From positions 1 through 6,043 of the forward strand of contig NZ_JBQHTK010000060.1 in the NCBI RefSeq assembly GCF_052065755.1: 6,043 nucleotides of DNA, read 5' to 3'. The translations under genes and the position numbers were made by a program. Of the stretch, positions 1-4,518 are shown piece after piece (within the stretch, counting starts at the first letter, position 1; every line of letters starts with the position of its first letter). The notes beneath the pieces are model-generated. The model searched no databases, was not told the DNA's origin, and worked only from the letters and a program-made list of their open reading frames with translations. Origin of the DNA: Allocoprococcus sp004560705. Its GTDB lineage: Bacteria; Bacillota; Clostridia; Lachnospirales; Lachnospiraceae.

Positions 1-33
1 AGAACCGCGGGGCACGCGGGGATAGCTTATTGA
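1..33 (+). CDS. tnpB: Probable C-terminal tail of TnpB (partial, 5' end outside window)
   Basis: Frame 1 reads RTAGHAGIAY and then a stop. The TAGHAGI stretch resembles the region just after the last zinc-finger/RuvC segment of TnpB proteins, where sequences of the type T-(A/V)-G-(H/T)-(A/T)-(G/R)-I are common. TnpB is the RNA-guided nuclease of IS200/IS605 elements. Only ten residues are visible, so no catalytic residue can be checked. Another frame (from position 3, open to 92) also runs through the region and cannot be excluded, but it would read through the right-end hairpins. The call rests mostly on the adjoining right-end structure. Confidence 0.45.
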   Translation, partial: RTAGHAGIAY

Positions 34-110
34 TACTTAGCCCTATCGGGTTATTGAGTAAGAAGCCCCTACTTCAAAGCTTTAGGGCTTAAGTAGTGGG
101 AGCATGTCAC
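1..110 (+). mobile_element. Right end of an IS200/IS605-family (tnpB-bearing) insertion sequence
   Basis: This is the 3' end of a TnpB-type element; its body lies left of the window. It has what appears to be the end of a tnpB frame, then two consecutive stem-loops. The second is a long stem (66-74 with 91-100, one bulge, continued by 77-80 with 87-90), followed by the short tail GCATGTCAC. That layout is typical of IS605/IS1341-type right ends, which double as the scaffold of the TnpB guide RNA. The boundary is placed at 110/111 because a yaiI/yqxD reading frame resumes immediately after it. This family inserts without target-site duplication, so none is expected. The exact end could be off by a base or two. 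Confidence 0.75.
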
Positions 111-127
111 ACTGGTCAGTCTGTGCC
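34..127 (+). ncRNA. TnpB omega RNA (reRNA): 3' scaffold plus guide segment
   Basis: IS200/IS605 TnpB is guided by an RNA made from the 3' end of tnpB and the right end; its 3' segment comes from the flanking DNA and acts as guide. Here a first hairpin is built on AGCCC/GGGTT (39-54) with outer TACT/AGTA pairing. A second, long hairpin spans 66-100 (CCCCTACTT with AAGTAGTGGG, inner AAGC/GCTT, loop TTTAGG). The scaffold ends at about 110. The guide would begin at 111 (ACTGGTCAGTCTGTGCC...) and is host yqxD sequence. The end at 127 assumes a guide of roughly 16-17 nt, as in characterised TnpB systems. The 5' start of the RNA lies upstream of the window or in the tnpB tail. Expression and processing are inferred. 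Confidence 0.6.
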
Positions 128-408
128 AGAAGGGTGATATTGTTGTAACACAGGATTATGGTGTGGCTGCAATGATTCTGGGAAAAAGTGCTTACGGTAT
201 TCATCAGAGCGGTAAATGGTATACAAATGAAAATATCGACCAGATGCTGATGGAACGTCATCTGGCGAAGAAGGCAAGAAATGTAAAGAAAAAGCATCAT
301 TTGAAAGGTCCGGCAAAACGGACGGAGGAAGATGATCAACGATTTGAAGTATCTTTGGAGAAACTCATCTCAGTAGTAGATCGAAATCCCCTACTGAGAC
401 AAAATTAG
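111..408 (+). pseudogene. yqxD: YaiI/YqxD (DUF188) family protein, C-terminal fragment interrupted by the IS
   Basis: From codon 112-114 the frame reads LVSLCQKGDIVVTQDYG, then AAMILGK, GKWYTNENID, ERHLAKKAR and KGPAKRTEEDD to a TAA at 406-408. These are the conserved C-terminal blocks of the YaiI/YqxD family (GD-(I/L)-VVTQDYG, YTNENID, RTxEDDxRF), small PIN-like proteins of about 150 residues whose biochemical role is not settled. About 98 codons remain; the N-terminal half with the MRILIDADACPV-type motif is missing and should lie left of the inserted element. The first GTG (163) is an internal valine, not a credible start. The last twelve residues (SVVDRNPLLRQN) extend past the conserved region and contain an inverted repeat. 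The fragment is intact, which suggests a recent interruption; precise excision of the element could restore the gene. Confidence 0.85.
368..399. repeat. Perfect 9-bp inverted repeat at the 3' end of the yqxD fragment
   Basis: TCTCAGTAG (368-376) and CTACTGAGA (391-399) are exact reverse complements with a 14-nt loop. They lie inside the last codons of the yqxD fragment. No T-run follows (CAAAATTAG), so it is not a normal intrinsic terminator, though it could be a weak one or stabilise the 3' end. Confidence 0.55.
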
Positions 409-432
409 AATGAGAATGAAAAAAGCTCGCTA

Positions 433-461
433 TGGTAGAAATATAATATTGTTGATATAAT
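433..461 (+). promoter_or_regulatory. Candidate extended -10 promoter for the deformylase gene
   Basis: The sequence TGATATAAT at 453-461 is a perfect extended -10 (TGnTATAAT) element. The -35 region at 17-bp spacing (TGGTAG, 433-438) is poor, which is normal for extended -10 promoters. Transcription would start near 468 and give a leader of about 50 nt before the peptide deformylase start. A second TATAAT at 442-447 has no useful -35. This is motif-based only. Confidence 0.45.
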
Positions 462-517
462 CACTATATGGTTCGGAGGGATTGAAAAAGAGATAATATG
501 ACATGGAGGAATGAAAG

Positions 518-928
518 ATGGTAAAACCGATAATGAAAGATGTGTTCTTTCTGGGACAAAAATCAGAACCTGCTACAAAGGCAGATCTGCAGGTAGGAAA
601 GGATTTACAGGACACTTTACAGGCAAATCGTGCCGGTTGTGTAGGTATGGCTGCAAATATGATTGGTGTGAAAAAGAGGGTGATCATTGTAAATATGGGA
701 TTCGTAGATGTTGTGATGTTTAATCCGGTTCTTCTGAGCAAGGATACTCCATATGAAACAGAAGAAGGATGTCTATCGCTTACCGGTGTGAGGAAAACAA
801 CACGATATGAAAATATCGAAGTGGAATATTATGATATGAATTGGAAAAAGCAGCGACAGAAACTCAGCGGCTGGACAGCACAGATTTGTCAGCATGAGTT
901 GGATCATCTGGAAGGAATTTTAATTTAA
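518..928 (+). CDS. def: Peptide deformylase (short form, non-canonical motif 1)
   Basis: The 136-residue product matches peptide deformylase, the metalloenzyme that removes the N-formyl group from new polypeptides in the cytoplasm. Motif 2 is EGCLS (residues 83-87) and motif 3 is QHELDH (125-130), giving the metal ligands Cys85, His126 and His130 and the catalytic Glu127. Motif 1, usually GxGxAAPQ, reads CVGMAANM (41-48): the first Gly is Cys and the conserved Gln, which helps stabilise the transition state, is Met. The start is ATG 518, set by GGAGGA at 505-510 with 7-nt spacing; ATG 511 is in another frame. The protein is shorter than typical deformylases (about 150-190) and stops just after motif 3, lacking the C-terminal helix. 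It is probably an active or specialised second deformylase; activity is not shown by sequence alone. Confidence 0.9.
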   Translation: MVKPIMKDVFFLGQKSEPATKADLQVGKDLQDTLQANRAGCVGMAANMIGVKKRVIIVNMGFVDVVMFNPVLLSKDTPYETEEGCLSLTGVRKTTRYENIEVEYYDMNWKKQRQKLSGWTAQICQHELDHLEGILI

Positions 929-951
929 GTATAACAGATGGAATATGACTT

Positions 952-1016
952 CCGCTTCTTCAGGCGGTGAACAAGAAATATATATCAGTGGCGGGTGTCA
1001 ATCCCCATCTGATATA
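952..1016. repeat. Two intergenic stem-loops downstream of def
   Basis: The first is a small CCGC/GCGG hairpin at 952-967. The second, stronger one pairs TATATCAG (981-988) with CTGATATA (1009-1016) and continues inward through TGG/CCA and GG/CC pairs around the loop GTGTCAAT. Neither is followed by a T-tract, so these are not standard intrinsic terminators of the deformylase gene. They may protect the mRNA 3' end or belong to the repeat element that follows. Confidence 0.5.
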
Positions 1017-1105
1017 CGCTCCGCGAGGATGCGCAGGGATTCGGATTAGTGTTTTGTCTGCTTTGCAGACCCGAATCCCGCGCCAAGACTCGCGAGCGAG
1101 TCTTG
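1011..1105. repeat. Intergenic palindromic repeat element, copy 1
   Basis: This GC-rich block starts with TCCGCGAGGATGCGCA (1020-1035). A long hairpin follows: GCGC plus GGGATTCGG (1031-1044, A1035 bulged) pairs with CCGAATCCC plus GCGC (1071-1083). It encloses an inner hairpin, GTCTGC-TTT-GCAGAC (1056-1070). Next comes a perfect palindrome with 10-bp arms (CAAGACTCGC, 1084-1093, with GCGAGTCTTG, 1096-1105). A second block at 5931-6008 shares the opening sequence and the GCGC-clamped design, so this looks like a dispersed intergenic element. No coding potential is seen. It ends about 25 nt before the next start codon. Confidence 0.65.
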
Positions 1106-1130
1106 AATAAAATTACGGGAGTGATCGATT

Positions 1131-1403
1131 ATGGCATCGGAACGAACCAATGAATTATACAAGGTTTTGCTGGACAGAGGATATCCCAAAGAGTTCTGTG
1201 CAGAAATTGCCTTTAAAAATATGAATACAGATTACACCGCCACCCGGATGCTTGGCTATTTGTACCGGGTAAGCGATCCCCGAATCGAGGATCTGGTGGA
1301 TGAGATGCTTGCAATCTTAAGTGACAGAGATGCAATCATCCAGAAAAAAGAAATGGAACATGCCCAGGCGGTGATCAATGAGATTTACAGAAATGGGCTG
1401 TAA
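1131..1403 (+). CDS. Small hypothetical protein (90 aa)
   Basis: I do not assign a function. The product is soluble, highly charged and probably all-helical, with no signal peptide or membrane segment. A central block, YPKEFCAEIAFKNMN followed by TATRMLGYL (residues about 18-43), looks conserved in character, and I have an impression of similar small proteins in other Lachnospiraceae that I cannot verify here. The C-terminal part (about 57-90) is an amphipathic helix rich in Glu, Asp and Lys and could form a coiled coil. ATG 1131 is preceded by GGGAG at 1117-1121 with acceptable spacing, and the frame is open to TAA at 1401-1403. It stands alone between a hairpin-rich spacer and the GNAT gene 28 nt downstream. 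Codon use resembles its neighbours, so I believe it is a real gene. Confidence 0.75.
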   Translation: MASERTNELYKVLLDRGYPKEFCAEIAFKNMNTDYTATRMLGYLYRVSDPRIEDLVDEMLAILSDRDAIIQKKEMEHAQAVINEIYRNGL

Positions 1404-1431
1404 AAAAGTTTAGTTATTATGGAATAAGAAA

Positions 1432-1947
1432 ATGATTCGAAGATTTGAAACAAGAGATCTGGACGAAGTAATGTCCTTATGGCTTCATGCAAATATTGAG
1501 AGCCATTCTTTTATAGAAGCAGATTACTGGAAAAAGAATTATGATATGGTCAGAAAACTGATTCCTGAAGCAGAAGTATTTGTGGCAGAAGAAAATGAGA
1601 AGATTCAGGGATTTATTGGTTTAACAGATACTTATATAGCCGGGATCTTTGTAAAGGCAAAAGAACAATCAAAAGGAATCGGAACAGAGCTGCTTCGCAC
1701 CGTTATGAAGTTAAAGGATCAATTGAATCTTAACGTGTATAAGAAAAATATGAGAGCGGTAGTGTTCTATCAGCATCGTGGATTTAAAATTGTGAATCAG
1801 AAAATAGATGAAAATACATCAGAAGAAGAATATACGATGGAATGGCATCGTCAGGCGGGAGGTAAAAATGAAGACAGTAATTGTTTATGCGTCTGTACAT
1901 CATGGAAATACAAAGAAACTGGTGGAGAAAATTGCAGAGGAATGTAA
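1432..1947 (+). CDS. YiaC-like GNAT N-acetyltransferase with an extended C-terminal tail
   Basis: The product transfers an acetyl group from acetyl-CoA to an amine; its substrate is unknown. The N-terminus (MIRRFETRDLDEVMSLWL, then HSFIEADYW) and the later NVYKKNMRAVVFYQHRGF block match the YiaC/YjaB branch of GNATs, which includes the protein lysine acetyltransferase YiaC of E. coli. The acetyl-CoA loop is QSKGIG (residues 79-84). The relatives are about 145 residues and end shortly after the block corresponding to YTMEWH (134-139 here). This one runs on for about 32 more residues, including CLCVC, into the next gene in another frame. The tail therefore looks like loss of the original stop. 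A weak GGA (1421-1423) serves as ribosome binding site; no other in-frame start is better. Confidence 0.85.
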   Translation: MIRRFETRDLDEVMSLWLHANIESHSFIEADYWKKNYDMVRKLIPEAEVFVAEENEKIQGFIGLTDTYIAGIFVKAKEQSKGIGTELLRTVMKLKDQLNLNVYKKNMRAVVFYQHRGFKIVNQKIDENTSEEEYTMEWHRQAGGKNEDSNCLCVCTSWKYKETGGENCRGM

Positions 1948-2302
1948 GGTTGATCTGATTGATGCCGTGCAGCAGCCAAAGGCAGATTTGTCGGATTATG
2001 ACCGGATTGGTTTTGCATCCGGTATTTATTTTTCAAAATTTCATCAGACAATCTTAAAGTTTGCTTCAGAAAATCTGCCGGAAAATAAAAAGGTATTTAT
2101 GATCTGTACTTATGGTGGAAATGCAGCATATAAATCACTGGAAGTTATTTTGAAAGAAAAGAAAACGGACATTATTGGAAAATTTGGCTGTAAAGGATAT
2201 GACACTTTTGGACCGTTTAAATTGGTGGGAGGTATTGCAAAAGGACATCCGGATGAAAAAGATCTGAAAGCAGCGGTCTCCTTCGTGGCTGGAGTGCAGT
2301 GA
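1868..2302 (+). CDS. Flavodoxin-like protein (144 aa)
   Basis: This is a short flavodoxin-fold protein, expected to bind FMN and carry electrons in the cytoplasm. The N-terminal strand and phosphate-binding loop are VIVYASVHHGNTKKL (residues 4-18), matching the (S/T)-x-x-x-G-N-T pattern. A second loop, YGGNAAYKSL (82-91), fits a flavin-contact position. The C-terminal GGIAKGHPDEKDL (121-133) resembles the end of small flavodoxin-family proteins of clostridia. The start is ATG 1868 because GGGAGG (1857-1862) lies 5 nt upstream; an upstream in-frame ATG (1808) would add 20 unrelated residues inside the GNAT gene. It overlaps the GNAT gene by 80 nt and its TGA (2300-2302) touches the following gene region, so the genes are probably co-translated. 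The redox partner is unknown. Confidence 0.88.
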   Translation: MKTVIVYASVHHGNTKKLVEKIAEECKVDLIDAVQQPKADLSDYDRIGFASGIYFSKFHQTILKFASENLPENKKVFMICTYGGNAAYKSLEVILKEKKTDIIGKFGCKGYDTFGPFKLVGGIAKGHPDEKDLKAAVSFVAGVQ

Positions 2303-2343
2303 TCAGAACGATAAGAAAATCGGGATTTGTGGAGGAGAGTAAT

Positions 2344-2712
2344 TTGCTGGTATTAAATAAATTAGAGCGGTTGCTAACGGTATGTAAAGTCAAAAACATT
2401 GATGATATAGATTTAAGCAAGGAATTCTACTTCATTGGTAAAACAGATGAAGAAATTTCTCTTGTGTGTGAAACAAATGACGTTCCTGAAAACACAATAG
2501 AACGTGAAGATGGGTGGCGTGGTTTCCGTATTCAAGGAATTTTGGATTTTTCACTCATTGGCATTCTTTCAAAGTTGTCTGGAATACTTGCAGATAATAA
2601 AATTGGAATTTTTGCGGTATCTACATTCAACACAGATTATATTTTAGTGAAAGATGCGGATTTTGAAAAATCATTAGCTGTATTATTAAATGCCGGATAT
2701 ACAGTGATATAG
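2344..2712 (+). CDS. ACT-domain protein (ACT_7 type)
   Basis: The product has the features of a small ACT-domain protein: an N-terminal segment (LTVCKVKNIDDIDLSKEFYFIGKT in two strands, residues 11-34), the block VPENTIEREDGWRGFRIQG (47-65), and a C-terminal ACT domain with DFSLIGILSKLSGILA and GIFAVSTFNTDYILVK (68-103). ACT domains usually bind small ligands such as amino acids; ACT_7-type stand-alone proteins have no settled role. I chose TTG 2344 because GGAGGAGAG (2331-2339) is correctly spaced upstream. The longer reading from GTG 2299 overlaps the flavodoxin stop but has no ribosome binding site of its own and adds non-conserved residues. It is probably the last gene of the GNAT-flavodoxin-ACT transcript. 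Confidence 0.82.
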   Translation: MLVLNKLERLLTVCKVKNIDDIDLSKEFYFIGKTDEEISLVCETNDVPENTIEREDGWRGFRIQGILDFSLIGILSKLSGILADNKIGIFAVSTFNTDYILVKDADFEKSLAVLLNAGYTVI

Positions 2713-2764
2713 ATTTCAGATGCTTTAAACCCAAAGAAAATTATACGAGGAGTGAATTATTAGC

Positions 2765-3079
2765 ATGAAAGTTCAGCATATTGCAATCGAAGGAAAATGT
2801 TTCTTTATCAACACTGATATGATTATCAGACGCAGTTCATACCCTTCTGATCTGCAGGAGTATAATATCGTATCTAAACTTCCAGGACTTGTGTGCAGAG
2901 GAGGAAGCTACATTATTGATTCATATGGGCATTATTTGACAAAACCTGTCTGGGATAAAGAAACTATCATTTACGCAGAACTTGATATGAATTTGCCTGC
3001 CGCCTGCAAAATGGAGCATGATGCAATCGGACATTATGCCCGTCCGGATGTACTTGAATTAAAAGTCAATGAAAAATAA
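2765..3079 (+). pseudogene. C-terminal remnant of a nitrilase (carbon-nitrogen hydrolase)
   Basis: The 104-residue frame matches only the last third of a nitrilase: HIAIEGKCFFI, then SYPSDL, LPGLVCRGGSYIIDSYGHYL, the strand pair KPVWDKETIIYAELDM, and GHYARPDVLELKVNE at the C-terminus. Full-length family members have about 300-330 residues and a Glu-Lys-Cys catalytic triad located before this region, so no catalytic residue is left and the product cannot be a working nitrilase. An in-frame TGA lies at 2753-2755, and upstream sequence shows no nitrilase similarity. GAGGAG (2747-2752) sits 12 nt before ATG 2765, so short-protein translation is possible. The reading frame itself is undamaged, so the loss is either recent or the fragment is retained for translation into the next gene, which it overlaps by 11 nt. 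Confidence 0.82.
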
Positions 3080-3674
3080 CAATAAAAAAACACTAAAGAA
3101 ATTGGCAATCCTTGTAATAGGTTCTATAATTACGGCTTATGGAATTACACTTGCACTGTATGCTGGATTTGGCGGAGCTACGCTTGCGGTGCTGTGGCAG
3201 GGGATTGCAAGAACATTTCACATAAGCATTGGCACAGCATCTTTTGTTGTAGCATTGGGAATGATTTTGTTTGCGCTCATTTACGATAAAAGTCAGATTC
3301 ATATAGGAACTGTGTTGTACCAGATTGTATACAGTACCTGTGTAGATTTGTTTGCTAACTGCCATATTTACAGTACCTATAAGTGGATCAATTTTTTAAT
3401 TATGTTGTTAGGAGTGGTTTTGTTTGCTGTCGGAACAGGACTATATGCGTCGGCATCCCTTGGTAGAGGCTCCTATGAGGCAGTCACTTTTGCTTTAGCA
3501 GAAAAAAATCACTGGCAGATTAAATTTGTCCGAATGGCATTGGATATTTTGGTTGTTGTTACAGGTGTTTTGATTGGCGGAAAGTTTGGTGTATGCACGC
3601 TTATTACAGTTATCATTTCAGGCCCAATTATCCAATTTGTTAATGCGAAAGCAAAACAAGTTTTAAAGATATGA
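3069..3674 (+). CDS. YczE/YitT-like integral membrane protein
   Basis: A 201-residue inner-membrane protein with about five hydrophobic segments: 11-32, 52-73, 79-95, 106-128 and 155-190. The N-terminus is lysine-rich (MKNNNKKTLKK), giving a cytoplasmic start by the positive-inside rule. Glycine-rich loops such as YAGFGGATLAVLWQG (31-45) and the repeat-like YASASLGRGSYEAV (126-139) resemble the YczE/YyaS/YitT group, where a short motif after helix 1 recurs after helix 4. The substrate and function of this group are not known. ATG 3069 overlaps the nitrilase remnant stop (3077-3079), and no good ribosome binding site precedes it, so translation probably depends on coupling to that remnant. The stop is TGA at 3672-3674. 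Confidence 0.82.
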   Translation: MKNNNKKTLKKLAILVIGSIITAYGITLALYAGFGGATLAVLWQGIARTFHISIGTASFVVALGMILFALIYDKSQIHIGTVLYQIVYSTCVDLFANCHIYSTYKWINFLIMLLGVVLFAVGTGLYASASLGRGSYEAVTFALAEKNHWQIKFVRMALDILVVVTGVLIGGKFGVCTLITVIISGPIIQFVNAKAKQVLKI

Positions 3675-3689
3675 TAGTAAAGAAACATA

Positions 3690-3708
3690 CAACTTAGAAG
3701 TTGGAGGG
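3690..3708 (+). promoter_or_regulatory. Short dyad overlapping the ribosome binding site of the second GNAT gene
   Basis: CAACTT (3690-3695) and AAGTTG (3698-3703) are perfect complements around AG, and the last G begins the GGAGGG ribosome binding site (3703-3708). ATG 3719 lies 10 nt beyond. The dyad could be an operator or a minor hairpin affecting initiation; with 6-bp arms it may also be chance. Confidence 0.35.
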
Positions 3709-3718
3709 ATAGATTTCT

Positions 3719-4243
3719 ATGATTATCAGATATGCAGAAGAGAAAAATTTTATAGAATTGCGACAGTTTTATGACGGTATGTGTAAAGTTTTGAGCGGAA
3801 AAGATTTTCTGCCGGAGGGAGATAAAGGTGGTTTCCCTCCAGATGAAATGATCAAAGATGCAATCAAAGAGAGAAATCAGTTTATCGGTATTGAAGATGG
3901 TCGAATTGTTGCGGCGTATATTATGAATCATGATCGTGATGAGGCGTATCATGCAGTTAAATGGCTTATTGATGCAAATGATAACGAGACAGTAGTTCTT
4001 CATGCCTTGCGTGTCCTTCCGGAATATGGAGGTCGTGGATACTCGAAGCAGTTAGTTCAACACGCAATAGACACAGCAAGGGAAAGAAACCTTAAATCAA
4101 TTCGTCTTGATTGCATAGAGGGAAATGATATTCCACAGAAAATGTATATGTCGTTTGGATTTAAGTATGTGGATAAGGTTGAAATCACATATGTTGATAT
4201 TGGAGTACCGAGGAAGTTCCTCTTATATGAGTTTGTACTCTAA
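3719..4243 (+). CDS. GNAT family N-acetyltransferase
   Basis: A 174-residue acetyl-CoA-dependent acetyltransferase of unknown substrate. It begins IIRYAEEKNFIELRQFYDGM, a usual GNAT first strand and helix. The core is LHALRVLPEYGGRGYSKQLVQHAIDTAR (residues 94-121), in which GGRGYS (104-109) is the pyrophosphate-binding loop. IRLDCIEGNDIPQKMYMSFGFKYV (128-151) is the usual motif B with the N-x-x-x-x-x-x-Y-x-x-x-GF layout. The C-terminal strand LLYEFVL (168-174) ends the fold. It has a good ribosome binding site, GGAGGG at 3703-3708. It is separated from the membrane gene by 44 nt and is not related in sequence to the first GNAT beyond the fold. No complementary toxin-antitoxin partner is seen. 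Confidence 0.9.
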   Translation: MIIRYAEEKNFIELRQFYDGMCKVLSGKDFLPEGDKGGFPPDEMIKDAIKERNQFIGIEDGRIVAAYIMNHDRDEAYHAVKWLIDANDNETVVLHALRVLPEYGGRGYSKQLVQHAIDTARERNLKSIRLDCIEGNDIPQKMYMSFGFKYVDKVEITYVDIGVPRKFLLYEFVL

Positions 4244-4284
4244 TCAAGACATAATAACAGTTATATCTTGAACATTGTACAAAC
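4231..4284. repeat. Long imperfect hairpin spanning the stop codon of the second GNAT gene
   Basis: GTTTGTAC (4231-4238) pairs exactly with GTACAAAC (4277-4284). After a symmetric 5-nt internal loop, TCAAGA (4244-4249) pairs with TCTTGA (4266-4271). After one mismatch, ATAA (4251-4254) pairs with TTAT (4261-4264), with loop TAACAG. Eighteen base pairs in a 54-nt span is well above expectation for AT-rich sequence. No T-run follows, so it is not a classical terminator. It may stabilise the mRNA end or be the edge of a degraded mobile element. Confidence 0.6.
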
Positions 4285-4321
4285 AAATTCCAGTTTGCCG
4301 AATAAATTTGCTGATCAAAAG

Positions 4322-4453
4322 GGATCATTTCTTACCAGCGCGATACACTCAGAGCGTGACATCAGAAATGGTGTTACGATCCGTTTATTTCGTTATGTGG
4401 TGTTCGCTGCGCGATTGACTCAGAAGCTATAAAACGGACACATTCAGCTGAAT
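4322..4453. repeat. Structured non-coding block with imperfect direct and inverted repeats
   Basis: The spacer 4244-4518 contains no credible gene. Within it, two similar segments occur: GCGCGATACACTCAGAGC (4338-4355) and GCGCGATTGACTCAGAAGC (4409-4427). Each lies inside a weak inverted repeat: GGATC and ATTTCT (4322-4332) against AGAAAT (4364-4369) and GATCC (4378-4382), and TCCGTTT (4380-4386) against AAACGGA (4432-4438). A perfect 12-bp palindrome, ATTCAGCTGAAT, follows at 4442-4453. The arrangement suggests two tandem hairpin units, perhaps a degraded intergenic repeat. Confidence 0.45.
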
Positions 4454-4456
4454 AAT

Positions 4457-4485
4457 TTGCCTATCAGGAAAATGAAAGATAATGT
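4457..4485 (+). promoter_or_regulatory. Weak promoter candidate for the methyltransferase
   Basis: TTGCCT (4457-4462) and TAATGT (4480-4485) are 17 bp apart, 4/6 and 3/6 matches to the sigma-A consensus. TAGAAT (4485-4490) is a better -10 but lacks a placed -35. Low support. Confidence 0.2.
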
Positions 4486-4518
4486 AGAATGAATATGTAA
4501 GCCGAGGAGGATACCTTT

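Noticed and set aside
3..92. Open frame of 29 codons through the IS right end
   Set aside because: It crosses the omega RNA hairpins and shows no better TnpB similarity than frame 1, which ends at 33.
388..395. CCCCTACT shared with the IS right end (66-73), as a possible target-site match
   Set aside because: A single 8-mer match in non-homologous context is at chance level, and this family makes no target duplication.
368..399. Inverted repeat as an intrinsic terminator for yqxD
   Set aside because: The stem is perfect, but the loop is 14 nt and no T-run follows.
430..741. Minus-strand frame opposite the deformylase gene
   Set aside because: The + strand protein here has clear deformylase motifs; the minus frame has no recognisable domain.
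1011..1105. CRISPR-like array
   Set aside because: The repeats are palindromes with different arms and no regular spacers; no cas genes are present.
3509..4003. Long minus-strand frame of 164 codons
   Set aside because: It is antisense to the membrane protein and GNAT genes, both well supported, and has no domain or ribosome binding site evidence.
1432..4243. GNAT genes as type II toxins of TacT-type toxin-antitoxin pairs
   Set aside because: Neither is next to a small ribbon-helix-helix (DUF1778-like) antitoxin gene; the 90-residue neighbour does not look like one.
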